Below, piece by piece: positions 1 through 5,211 of a stretch of DNA of 9,662 nt (its first letter is position 1; every line of letters starts with the position of its first letter). The notes beneath the pieces are model-generated. The model did no database searches. It was not told the origin of the DNA and saw only the letters and a program-made list of their open reading frames with translations. The stretch spans positions 1 to 9,662 of the forward strand of contig JAQGKG010000112.1 in assembly GCA_028290245.1 (NCBI GenBank). The letters run 5' to 3'. Source of the DNA: Devosia sp. (lineage in GTDB: Bacteria > Pseudomonadota > Alphaproteobacteria > Rhizobiales > Devosiaceae). A program made the position numbers and the translations under genes.

Positions 1-464
1 ATGATCGGCAGGTTGATCAGCGTCATGATGATGGTCAGGCCCTGCAGCGTATCGAGCAGGCGCAGGTCGCGGAAAATCAGGTAGATCGGGATCAGTACGC
101 CTACAGCGGGCATCATCTTGGTGGAGAGCATCCACATCAAGACATCCTTGGTGCGCTTGGTCGGCGCGAAGGCCATGGCCCAGGCAGCTGGAATGCCGAT
201 GACAAGGCCCAACAGCGTTGAGCCGACCGAGACCACGATCGAATTGAAGGCGTGCTTGAAGTAATCCGAGCGATCCTGCACGGCGCCGAAGTTTTCCAGC
301 GTGAAGTTTTGGGGGAAGAAGGTGGGGGTCGAGGCAATGGCCTCGGCCTCGGTCTTGAAGGCGGTCAGAACTACCCAAAGGATGGGCGAGAACAGGATGA
401 GGGCGATGGCCCATGCGGCGATGGTGAAGCCGATCTTGGTCTGGACGGAGACGTTGCGTGCCAT
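1..464 (-). CDS. smoG: Sugar/polyol ABC transporter permease, SmoG/MalG-type (partial, 3' end off window)
   Basis: Inner-membrane permease subunit that would pair with the upstream SmoF in a CUT1-family importer for sorbitol, mannitol or a similar polyol. I translated it from the ATG at 464 to the window edge: 154 codons, beginning MARNVSVQTK. Visible features are a first membrane span (about residues 11-34), a periplasmic stretch (about 35-70), a second span (about 72-98), and the run STKMMPAVGVLIPIYLIF (114-131), which I recognise from SmoG/MtlG-type permeases. Family members are usually about 275 residues, so the EAA loop that contacts the ATPase lies beyond position 1. The start follows the smoF stop by 9 nt and has GAGGAA a few bases upstream, partly overlapping the smoF stop, which suggests translational coupling. 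No break is seen inside the visible part. The substrate is inferred from the whole cluster. Confidence 0.88.
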   Translation of the reverse strand, partial: MARNVSVQTKIGFTIAAWAIALILFSPILWVVLTAFKTEAEAIASTPTFFPQNFTLENFGAVQDRSDYFKHAFNSIVVSVGSTLLGLVIGIPAAWAMAFAPTKRTKDVLMWMLSTKMMPAVGVLIPIYLIFRDLRLLDTLQGLTIIMTLINLPI

Positions 465-473
465 GATGGTTCC

Positions 474-1346
474 TCAAGCGTCCAGGTTTTTGCCGACGGC
501 GCGCATCAGGAAGAATGCGACCACGTTGGCGATGACGACGGCGACGACACCACCGGCCGAGCCGGCGCCGATGTCGTTACTGAGAATGCCGGTGCGGAAC
601 ACCAGAAAAGCGATGTTGGTCGAGGCATAGCCTGGGCCGCCGCCGGTGGTGACGCGGATTTCAGCGAAGATGCCGAGCAGGAAGATGGTCTGGATCAGGA
701 TCACGATGGTGATCGAGCGGGCCATGTGCGGCAGGATTATATAATAGAAGCGGTTGATGGCATTGGCGCCATCCATCTCGGCGGCCTCGCGCTGCTCCTC
801 GGAGAGCGACTGCAGTGCCGTCAGCAGGATCAGCGTGGCGAAGGGCAGCCACTGCCAGGCGACGATGACGATGACCGAAAACAGCGGATACTGGTTGAAC
901 CAGTCGACCGGCTGCAGGCCAAAGGCCTTCCACAGATGTCCGAGCATGCCGTAGCCGGGATGCATGAAGCCGTTCTTCCAGATCAATGCGGCCACCGGGG
1001 GCATGACGAAGAAGGGCGAGATGACGATGATGCGCAGGATGCCCTGGCCCCACAGCGGCTGATCGAGCAGCAGCGCAAGGAAGGTGCCGCCGACCACGGT
1101 GATGATCAGCACGCCACCGACGAGGATTAGGGTGTTGACCAGCGACTGGGTAAAGCTGGCGTCGCCGATGACATAGAGATAGTTCGCCCAGCCAGCGAAG
1201 CCGGTCATCATCGGGTTGATCAGGCTGTAGTTCTGAAACGAGAACCACAGGGTCATGACCAGTGGCACGATCATCCAGATCAGAAGCACGATGACGGCCG
1301 GGGCCATCATGATGCGCGAGAGGTTGCGGGTCTGTGCGGTCGCCAT
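474..1346 (-). CDS. smoF: Sugar/polyol ABC transporter permease, SmoF/MalF-type
   Basis: First permease subunit of the smo-type importer, 290 residues, a usual length for the family. About six hydrophobic segments are visible (roughly 13-36, 70-95, 103-123, 155-177, 211-233 and 263-283). The EAA loop that docks on the ATP-binding subunit is clear at 187-206: EAAEMDGA, then F200 and LP at 205-206. The start at 1346 gives a short cytoplasmic N-terminus before the first span and I see no better start. Its ribosome site is weak: GGGG about 6-9 bases before the ATG, directly beside a 9-bp inverted repeat (1355-1394) that could mask it. It follows smoE after an unusually long 213-nt gap and is followed by smoG after 9 nt. 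Polyol specificity is inferred from similarity in memory to SmoF and from gene order. Confidence 0.9.
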   Translation of the reverse strand: MATAQTRNLSRIMMAPAVIVLLIWMIVPLVMTLWFSFQNYSLINPMMTGFAGWANYLYVIGDASFTQSLVNTLILVGGVLIITVVGGTFLALLLDQPLWGQGILRIIVISPFFVMPPVAALIWKNGFMHPGYGMLGHLWKAFGLQPVDWFNQYPLFSVIVIVAWQWLPFATLILLTALQSLSEEQREAAEMDGANAINRFYYIILPHMARSITIVILIQTIFLLGIFAEIRVTTGGGPGYASTNIAFLVFRTGILSNDIGAGSAGGVVAVVIANVVAFFLMRAVGKNLDA

Positions 1347-1354
1347 CTAATACC

Positions 1355-1394
1355 CCGGTGGTTTTGTTTGCCGGATGATCGTTACAACCACCGG
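1355..1394. repeat. 9-bp perfect inverted repeat next to the smoF ribosome site
   Basis: CCGGTGGTT (1355-1363) and AACCACCGG (1386-1394) are perfect inverted copies separated by 22 nt. In the minus-strand transcript the hairpin would end at the GGGG that serves as the weak smoF Shine-Dalgarno site. It could therefore reduce smoF/smoG translation relative to smoE. It has no T-run on either side, so it is not a good terminator. The function is inferred. Confidence 0.55.
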
Positions 1395-1396
1395 AC

Positions 1397-1474
1397 CTTC
1401 CTCGGACTTGATCCGAGGGTCATTCGCAACACGTGCCGGGCTGACATTGCCCTTCGGATCAAATTCGAGGGAAG
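1397..1474. repeat. Inverted pair of REP-like palindromic elements (smoE-smoF gap)
   Basis: Copy 1 (1397-1424, plus orientation) contains the hairpin CCTCGGA-CTTGA-TCCGAGG at 1400-1418. Copy 2 (1446-1474, minus orientation) is a diverged version of the same unit. By eye they agree at about 23 of 28 positions with one gap, sharing TTGATCCGA. Each is itself palindromic, so the region has the layout of two head-to-head REP elements (BIME/REPIN-like). From memory, closely related CTTGATCCGAGG palindromes are scattered between genes in many Hyphomicrobiales genomes, but I could not count copies here. The position directly behind a binding-protein gene recalls the REP unit between malE and malF of E. 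coli. Confidence 0.6.
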
Positions 1475-1504
1475 CACGGTGAGCGTGGAGGCATTTTCGA
1501 AGAA

Positions 1505-1559
1505 CCGCCCGGTCTCCAGAGGGGACCTTTGACCGGGCGGGTCGTCTTCGGGAGAAGAC
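1505..1559 (-). terminator. Hairpins immediately downstream of smoE (attenuator or 3'-end protector)
   Basis: Directly after the smoE stop the transcript can form GTCTTC-tccc-GAAGAC (1544-1559). It can then form a strong 10-bp perfect stem, CCGCCCGGTC/GACCGGGCGG (1505-1514 with 1531-1540, loop 16 nt). The following minus-strand bases are TTCTTCG, a poor T-run, so termination would be partial at best. A competing shorter stem inside the loop (1511-1527) is also possible. The most likely roles are protecting the smoE 3' end from exonucleases or partial termination, either of which would raise smoE mRNA over smoFG. Role inferred. Confidence 0.5.
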
Positions 1560-2867
1560 TTACTTGATGTAACCGGCGCGAGTCATGTCGCGGGTTACTG
1601 CGTCCTGGGCCTGGGCGAGGGCGTCGTCAGCCGACATCTGACCGGCAAGGGCTGCCGAGAACAGTTGGCCGACATTGGTGCCCATGCCGGCAAATTCCGG
1701 GATGGCGACGAACTGGATGCCGACATAGGGGACCGGCTGCACGGTGGGCTTGGTGGGGTCGGCCGAGTTGATCGAGTCCAGCGTCATCTTGGCGAAAGGA
1801 GCGGCAGCCTGGTATTCCGCATTTTCATAGAGCGAGGTGCGGGTGCCGGGGGGAACGTTAGCCCAGCCTTCGGCTGCAGCGACGGTTGCCAGGTAGTCCT
1901 TGTTGGTTGCCCAATCGATGAACTTCTCGGCGGCTTCGGCATTCTGGCTGCTTGCAGGAATGGCCAGCGACCATGCCCAGAGCCAGTTGCCGCGCTTGCC
2001 CAGACCATTGTCGGGAGCCAGGGCGAAACCGACCTGATCAGCGACGGTTGAGTCAGTTGGGTTGGTCACGAAGGATGCGGCGACGGTAGCGTCGATCCAC
2101 ATGCCGCATTTGCCCTGCTGGAACAGCGTCAGGTTTTCGTTGAAGCCGTTGGACGAAGCACCGGCCGGACCAGCGTCAGTCATCAGCGACAGATAGGTGT
2201 CGAGCGTCGACTTCCATTCTGGTGTGTTGAACTGTGGCGTCCACTTCTCGTCGAACCAGCGGGCGCCGAAGGAGTTGGACATGGCGGTCAGGAAAGCCAT
2301 GTTCTCGCCCCAGCCGGCCTTGCCGCGCAGGCAGATGCCGTTGATGTCGGCGGTGCGGTCGGTCATGGCGCGAGCGGCTTCACCGATGAACTCCCAGGTG
2401 GGAGCTTCCGGCATGGTCAGGCCAGCCTTTTCCATCAGGTCCTTGCGGTACATGATAAACGAGCTTTCGCCGTAGAACGGGGCTGCATAGAGCTTGCCGT
2501 CGAGCGACAGGCCCGAACGGATCGCCGGCAGAATGTCATCGACGTCATAGGCGGGATCGGCGGAAAGAGCGTCGAGCGGCGCCAACCAGCCCTGCTTGGC
2601 CCAGATCGGGGCTTCGTAGGTGCCGATGGTCATCACGTCGTACTGGCCACCATTGGTGGCGATATCGGTGGTGACGTTCTGGCGCAGGGTGTTTTCTTCG
2701 AGCACGACCCAGTTGAGTTCGATGCCGGTCTCTTCGGTGAAAGCCGAGGATAGGCCCTGCATGCGGACCATGTCGCCATTGTTGACGGTTGCGATGGTGA
2801 GCGTCTGCGCCGAGGCGGAGGCCGCCAGCGCAAGGGTGAGCGCGCCCACGAGGGTTAACAGTTTCAT
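1560..2867 (-). CDS. smoE: Polyol/sugar ABC transporter periplasmic binding protein, SmoE-type
   Basis: Periplasmic receptor that captures sorbitol, mannitol or a related sugar and delivers it to SmoFG. The product is 435 residues, a normal length for this extracellular solute-binding family. I chose the ATG at 2867 rather than the more distal in-frame ATG at 2924. GGGAGG lies 7-8 bases upstream of 2867, and the product then opens with a clean Sec signal peptide (MKLLTLVGAL...ASASA) likely cut after A20, leaving Q21 first. There is no lipobox cysteine. The mature N-terminus TLTIATVNNGDMVRMQ (22-37), VTTDIATNGGQYDVMTIGTY (65-84) and the tryptophan-rich run WLWAWSLA near the middle match SmoE/MtlE proteins as I remember them. 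It is the first structural gene after smoC. Binding specificity cannot be proven from sequence alone. Confidence 0.92.
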   Translation of the reverse strand: MKLLTLVGALTLALAASASAQTLTIATVNNGDMVRMQGLSSAFTEETGIELNWVVLEENTLRQNVTTDIATNGGQYDVMTIGTYEAPIWAKQGWLAPLDALSADPAYDVDDILPAIRSGLSLDGKLYAAPFYGESSFIMYRKDLMEKAGLTMPEAPTWEFIGEAARAMTDRTADINGICLRGKAGWGENMAFLTAMSNSFGARWFDEKWTPQFNTPEWKSTLDTYLSLMTDAGPAGASSNGFNENLTLFQQGKCGMWIDATVAASFVTNPTDSTVADQVGFALAPDNGLGKRGNWLWAWSLAIPASSQNAEAAEKFIDWATNKDYLATVAAAEGWANVPPGTRTSLYENAEYQAAAPFAKMTLDSINSADPTKPTVQPVPYVGIQFVAIPEFAGMGTNVGQLFSAALAGQMSADDALAQAQDAVTRDMTRAGYIK

Positions 2868-2894
2868 AGAATTCCTCCCAGTTATCGATACGGG

Positions 2895-2919
2895 CATTTG
2901 TCCCGGCGATGGGCAAATG
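2895..2919 (-). promoter_or_regulatory. Hairpin or operator in the smoE leader
   Basis: CATTTG(T)CCC at 2895-2904 pairs with GGGCAAATG at 2911-2919: nine base pairs, one bulged T and a 6-nt loop. It lies between the putative smoE promoter and the smoE ribosome site, overlapping the proposed -10 box. It could be a protein-binding site or an RNA hairpin in the leader. An 8-bp palindrome TATCGATA (2883-2890) lies between it and the Shine-Dalgarno site. Both are visible repeats without assigned function. Confidence 0.4.
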
Positions 2920-2944
2920 TTCACGACATATGCAGAGGAGTCAA
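2916..2944 (-). promoter_or_regulatory. Candidate smoE promoter
   Basis: On the minus strand TTGACT (2939-2944) is five of six to the -35 consensus. It is followed after 17 bp by AACATT (2916-2921), a poor -10 box with three matches. A weak -10 with a good -35 and a palindrome about 20 bp upstream fits an activator-dependent promoter. Start site not determined. Confidence 0.4.
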
Positions 2945-2964
2945 GTGTACCATGCGTCTATCGA

Positions 2965-2982
2965 CTGACGTACGTACGCCAG
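2965..2982. promoter_or_regulatory. 18-bp near-perfect palindrome, candidate SmoC operator
   Basis: CTGACGTACGTACGCCAG is symmetrical except for one mismatched pair (A2968/C2979). Its core, CGTACGTACG, is a perfect 10-bp palindrome. It sits in the smoC-smoE gap about 20 bp upstream of the candidate smoE -35 box, where an activator would bind. SorC-family proteins usually act on the operon beside their own gene, so SmoC is the natural candidate ligand. The pairing of protein and site is inference. Confidence 0.5.
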
Positions 2983-3027
2983 ATAGGGTGGTTTAATGGG
3001 GTTTAGTGTTGTTGGATCAACAGTTTA

Positions 3028-3984
3028 TCAGAGGTCGAGCAGGCCTTCGGCGGTGCGCTCGTCTGTTATCAAACCATTCACCAGGCGACGGTTAAGCGTC
3101 GCGCGAATGCCGGGCAATTTGCGTTTGCCCATGGCGATTGCCACGACAAGCGAGCTTTCCCGCGAGGGTAGCGGGGCCGATGCGACACGATCGTTGATGA
3201 TGCCATCGACCAGCTTGCCATCGGCATCGAAGCTCCAGCCGCAAATTTCGCCGACAGCGCCAGCCTTTTGCAGGGCCTTGAGCTCGGCGTCGGTGATGAA
3301 GCCGTCGAGGTAGAGGGGCGCGTCGGCGCCGATGTGGCCGACGCCGACAAAGGTGACATTGGCCTTGGCAGCGAGAATCAGGGTTTCGCGAATCATTGGC
3401 TGGGCGTGCAGCAGTTCGCGCTCGCGGGCCGATGAGGCGATGACCGGCAGCGGCATGGGAAAGCTGCGGGCCTTGACCGTGTCGGCCATGTTGAAAATGA
3501 CGTTGTAGTAAGCAGCCGAGCCGTCGGGCGCGATATTGCCGGTGAGCGAAACGACCTTGTGGTGCGCCGCTTCCATCGGGGTCAGTTGCTCCACGGCGGC
3601 CTTGAGCGTGCGGCCGGTGCCGACCGCCATGACGATGGGGTCGGGGCGCTTGAGCCAGCGTTCGATTTCGGCGGCGGTGGCTTCGGCGAGGCCGATGGTG
3701 GTGGAATCACTGGCCGGATCGGACGGGACGATCTCGACCAGATCGAGAGCGAAGCGCGATTTAAGGCGGCTGGCCAGGTCCATGCAGCGACCGATCGGGT
3801 GATCGAGGCGGACCTTGATCAGGCCTTCACTGACCGAAAGCGAGACCAGGCGCTGGGCGGACTGGCGCGAAATGCCCAGTTTGGAGGCGATTTCTTCCTG
3901 GGTATTGCCGGCGACATAGTAGAGCCATCCGGCACGGGCGGCGTCGTCCAGACGATTGATCGACGTATCTATTCGCTGCGCCAT
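3028..3984 (-). CDS. smoC: SorC-family sugar-binding transcriptional regulator (SmoC-type)
   Basis: Cytoplasmic regulator that senses a sugar or sugar phosphate and controls the adjacent smo transport genes. It is 318 residues, typical for the SorC family. A helix-turn-helix lies at about 28-56 (TQEEIASKLGISRQSAQRL). The rest is a sugar-binding domain with VGTGRTL (121-127), GVGHIG (214-219), the ICGWSFDADGK stretch (247-257) and the conserved C-terminal run with K287/K289, ATLNRRLVNGLITDE (295-309). The start ATG at 3984 has a modest AGGGCGG site upstream, inside a 6-bp inverted repeat (3987-4007). It is separated from smoE by 160 nt on the same strand, in the order known for R. sphaeroides smoC-smoE. 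Another perfect palindrome, TGTTGGATCAACA (3010-3022), follows its stop but lacks a T-run. The family is certain; the smo assignment rests on context. Confidence 0.88.
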   Translation of the reverse strand: MAQRIDTSINRLDDAARAGWLYYVAGNTQEEIASKLGISRQSAQRLVSLSVSEGLIKVRLDHPIGRCMDLASRLKSRFALDLVEIVPSDPASDSTTIGLAEATAAEIERWLKRPDPIVMAVGTGRTLKAAVEQLTPMEAAHHKVVSLTGNIAPDGSAAYYNVIFNMADTVKARSFPMPLPVIASSARERELLHAQPMIRETLILAAKANVTFVGVGHIGADAPLYLDGFITDAELKALQKAGAVGEICGWSFDADGKLVDGIINDRVASAPLPSRESSLVVAIAMGKRKLPGIRATLNRRLVNGLITDERTAEGLLDL

Positions 3985-4007
3985 GGCCCGCCCTGCAATT
4001 TGGCGGG

Positions 4008-4037
4008 ATTATTCTGCCATGCCGCGCCGGGCCGCAA
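4008..4037 (-). promoter_or_regulatory. Candidate smoC promoter
   Basis: On the minus strand TTGCGG (4032-4037) and AATAAT (4008-4013, five of six to consensus) are 18 bp apart in the 65-nt gap between the gntR stop and the smoC start. Transcription would begin close to 4001, giving a leader under 20 nt. The inverted repeat CCCGCC/GGCGGG (3987-3992/4002-4007) would then straddle the start site and may be an operator instead of an RNA hairpin. I see no terminator after gntR, so read-through from it is also possible. Confidence 0.35.
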
Positions 4038-4049
4038 GACGTTTATATG

Positions 4050-4823
4050 TCAGTCGTTTGACGCAGGCCGCAGTGCAAGTTGGCTGAGGGCGGCGCGAAT
4101 GTCGCGTTCGGTATCCTTGAGGTGGGAGCGCATGGCATCGGCGGCCGAGCGGCTATTGCCATCCTTGATGCAGTCGAGGATGCGCTGATGCGCCAGAACG
4201 GTGTCATGCAGCGTATGGCCGCGCTGTTCATGGCCGCGGCGGCTGATGAAGAAGCCTTCGCGCAGCGGGACCGACATGGCCTCGAACAGGAAACCTAGCA
4301 CGCGATTGCCGCTGGCGAGGGCGACTGCCTCGTGGAAGCCGACGTCGTGGGTGTGAAAACCGAGCTCCTGCTCATGGGACAAAGCCGCGCCGGGTTCACC
4401 GACAGTGTCGCGCATGCCCTGCAGTTCGCTCTCGATGGCGGCAATGCCAGCACGGGTGGCGCGCTTGGCAGCGAGGGTGGCTGATTGGACTTCGAGCGAC
4501 AGCCGAACCTCGATCAGGTCGAACAGGCCCTTGGGGTCGTAGCGGATAATCGAGGTGAGGAAGTCGGCGAAAGCGGCGCCGTCCGGTTCGCGGACCACTG
4601 CCTTGCGGCCGCGGGCGATGGCGAGCAGGCCGCGGCCCTCCAGCAGCTTGACCGCCTCGCGGATAGTCAGGCGGCTCACGCCATAGCGCGTAGCCAAATC
4701 GGCCTCGCTGGGGAGACTGATACCCGGGCTCATCTCGGTTAGAATAATACGCGCCAAAGCCTCGGCCACAGCCATGGCGGCAGTGGGTTGGTCGAGGCGC
4801 AGGTCCCCCGCAGATATAGTCAC
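4050..4823 (-). CDS. GntR-family regulator, FadR/FCD subfamily
   Basis: DNA-binding regulator of 257 residues, controlled by a small acidic metabolite in related proteins. The N-terminal winged helix-turn-helix spans about 15-78, with the classic run PSEADLATRYGVSRLTIREA (38-57). An all-helical FCD effector domain follows (about 100-245). The acidic and histidine residues expected for the FCD metal site are present: D160, H164, H212 and H234. The start is GTG at 4823, chosen because GGAGGA lies a few bases upstream. A perfect 17-bp palindrome abuts that site, which strongly suggests autoregulation. It is divergent from chvE and upstream of smoC on the same strand, so it could control either transporter. 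In Agrobacterium the chvE neighbour is the LysR-type GbpR, so a GntR protein in this place is different. The effector is unknown. Confidence 0.87.
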   Translation of the reverse strand: MTISAGDLRLDQPTAAMAVAEALARIILTEMSPGISLPSEADLATRYGVSRLTIREAVKLLEGRGLLAIARGRKAVVREPDGAAFADFLTSIIRYDPKGLFDLIEVRLSLEVQSATLAAKRATRAGIAAIESELQGMRDTVGEPGAALSHEQELGFHTHDVGFHEAVALASGNRVLGFLFEAMSVPLREGFFISRRGHEQRGHTLHDTVLAHQRILDCIKDGNSRSAADAMRSHLKDTERDIRAALSQLALRPASND

Positions 4824-4832
4824 GCTTCCTCC

Positions 4833-4849
4833 AAGGTATCTGATACCTT
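4833..4849. promoter_or_regulatory. Perfect 17-bp palindrome, candidate GntR operator
   Basis: AAGGTATCTGATACCTT is perfectly symmetrical about T4841. It directly precedes the GGAGG ribosome site of the GntR-family gene. FadR/FCD regulators commonly bind short palindromes with GT...AC cores, so autorepression is the simplest reading. A partial copy sharing GTATCTGAT lies at 5014-5030 in front of chvE. Confidence 0.65.
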
Positions 4850-4877
4850 TGCCGTGCCAGCGTCGCTTTGCGATCGT

Positions 4878-4915
4878 TTACCGGGCACGTACCTCAACGG
4901 GTACTTGTATGGTAA
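4878..4915. promoter_or_regulatory. Phased array of four TACC/GGTA half-sites
   Basis: TTACC (4878), GTACC (4889), GGTAC (4900) and GGTAA (4911) start exactly 11 bp apart, each separated by 6 nt. The array is an interrupted palindrome centred at 4896/4897. Eleven-bp spacing puts all four on about the same face of the helix, as expected for cooperative binding of a dimeric regulator. The GGTA/TACC words also occur in the 17-bp palindrome at 4833-4849, but with opposite polarity. The binding protein is unknown. Confidence 0.4.
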
Positions 4916-4954
4916 CGAGCGATTGAGTAGGCCGCAATCGCCCGTAAACCGGCG

Positions 4955-4985
4955 TTATCCTTAATATTCGATCGTCGAATATAAT
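4955..4985 (+). promoter_or_regulatory. Candidate chvE promoter (and overlapping divergent promoter)
   Basis: A perfect TATAAT lies at 4980-4985. A poor -35 (TTATCC, 4955-4960) is 19 bp upstream, so activation or an extended spacer must be assumed. Transcription would start near 4992, leaving a leader of about 220 nt before chvE. On the minus strand TTGATT (4983-4988) and TATTAA (4961-4966), 16 bp apart, could drive the GntR gene from the same place. The rest of the leader (4986-5211) holds a GC-rich imperfect stem (about 5037-5070) and the small ORF. Confidence 0.42.
4964..4982. promoter_or_regulatory. 19-bp palindrome overlapping the divergent promoters
   Basis: ATATTCGA-tcg-TCGAATAT has perfect 8-bp arms. 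It covers the spacer and the first bases of the TATAAT box of the chvE promoter candidate, and also the opposing minus-strand promoter candidate. A protein bound here would block both, the usual geometry of a shared repressor site. It differs from the GntR-type palindrome, so a separate regulator is likely. I do not recognise the motif. Confidence 0.55.
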
Positions 4986-5013
4986 CAAGTAGGTCAGAGA
5001 ATCGTCTTTACAG

Positions 5014-5030
5014 GTCGTATCTGATTATCT
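5014..5030. promoter_or_regulatory. Partial second copy of the GntR-type operator
   Basis: The stretch centred on T5022 shares GTATCTGAT (5017-5025) exactly with the perfect palindrome at 4833-4849, while its right arm is degenerate. It lies about 30 bp downstream of the chvE -10 candidate, a position compatible with repression. It could link chvE expression to the GntR protein. A 9-base match within a few hundred bases could still be chance. Confidence 0.35.
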
Positions 5031-5092
5031 AGGTTCCGGCCCGTGGGCTTGGGAGGGCCCGGGCGGCAGCAGCCGTCAAGCAGGAGGACTTC

Positions 5093-5185
5093 ATGCAAGA
5101 CAGACTAGCCATACGCCTTCGGGTGGACGCTGGAACGCGCATGTTCACCCAGGCTTCTCCCCTGACGACCATCTACAGCTTCTGA
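5093..5185 (+). CDS. Putative 30-residue leader peptide upstream of chvE
   Basis: A short ORF of 30 codons plus stop starts at ATG 5093. It has an excellent ribosome site (AGGAGG at 5082-5087, about 5 nt before the start). The peptide begins MQDRLAIRLRVDAG and ends TTIYSF. It is mildly basic, has no membrane segment, and I do not recognise it. It stops 26 nt before the chvE GTG. Within it GGGTGGAC (5121-5128) can pair with GTTCACCC (5143-5150). After its stop, CTCGA/TCGAG (5187-5191/5205-5209) would place the chvE ribosome site in a loop. The ribosome site makes translation plausible. A role in controlling chvE, by coupling or attenuation, is only inferred; a non-functional ORF remains possible. 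Confidence 0.45.
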   Translation: MQDRLAIRLRVDAGTRMFTQASPLTTIYSF

Positions 5186-5211
5186 ACTCGAATACAAAAG
5201 GGAGTCGAGAC

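Noticed and set aside
295..303. Degenerate Walker A in GguA domain 2 (residue numbers) as an inactivating mutation
   Set aside because: The K-to-R change in the second domain is normal for this ABC family, so it is not a defect.
252..1130. 292-codon plus-strand frame over smoG/smoF
   Set aside because: It is extremely rich in D, G, E and Q, runs antisense to two recognisable permeases, and has no domain.
2868..2924. N-terminal extension of SmoE by 19 residues from the ATG at 2924
   Set aside because: The extension precedes a complete signal peptide, and the good ribosome site belongs to the ATG at 2867.
3010..3022. TGTTGGATCAACA palindrome after smoC as a terminator
   Set aside because: The stem is only 5 bp, AT-containing and not followed by a T-run. 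It could be an operator but nothing supports that.
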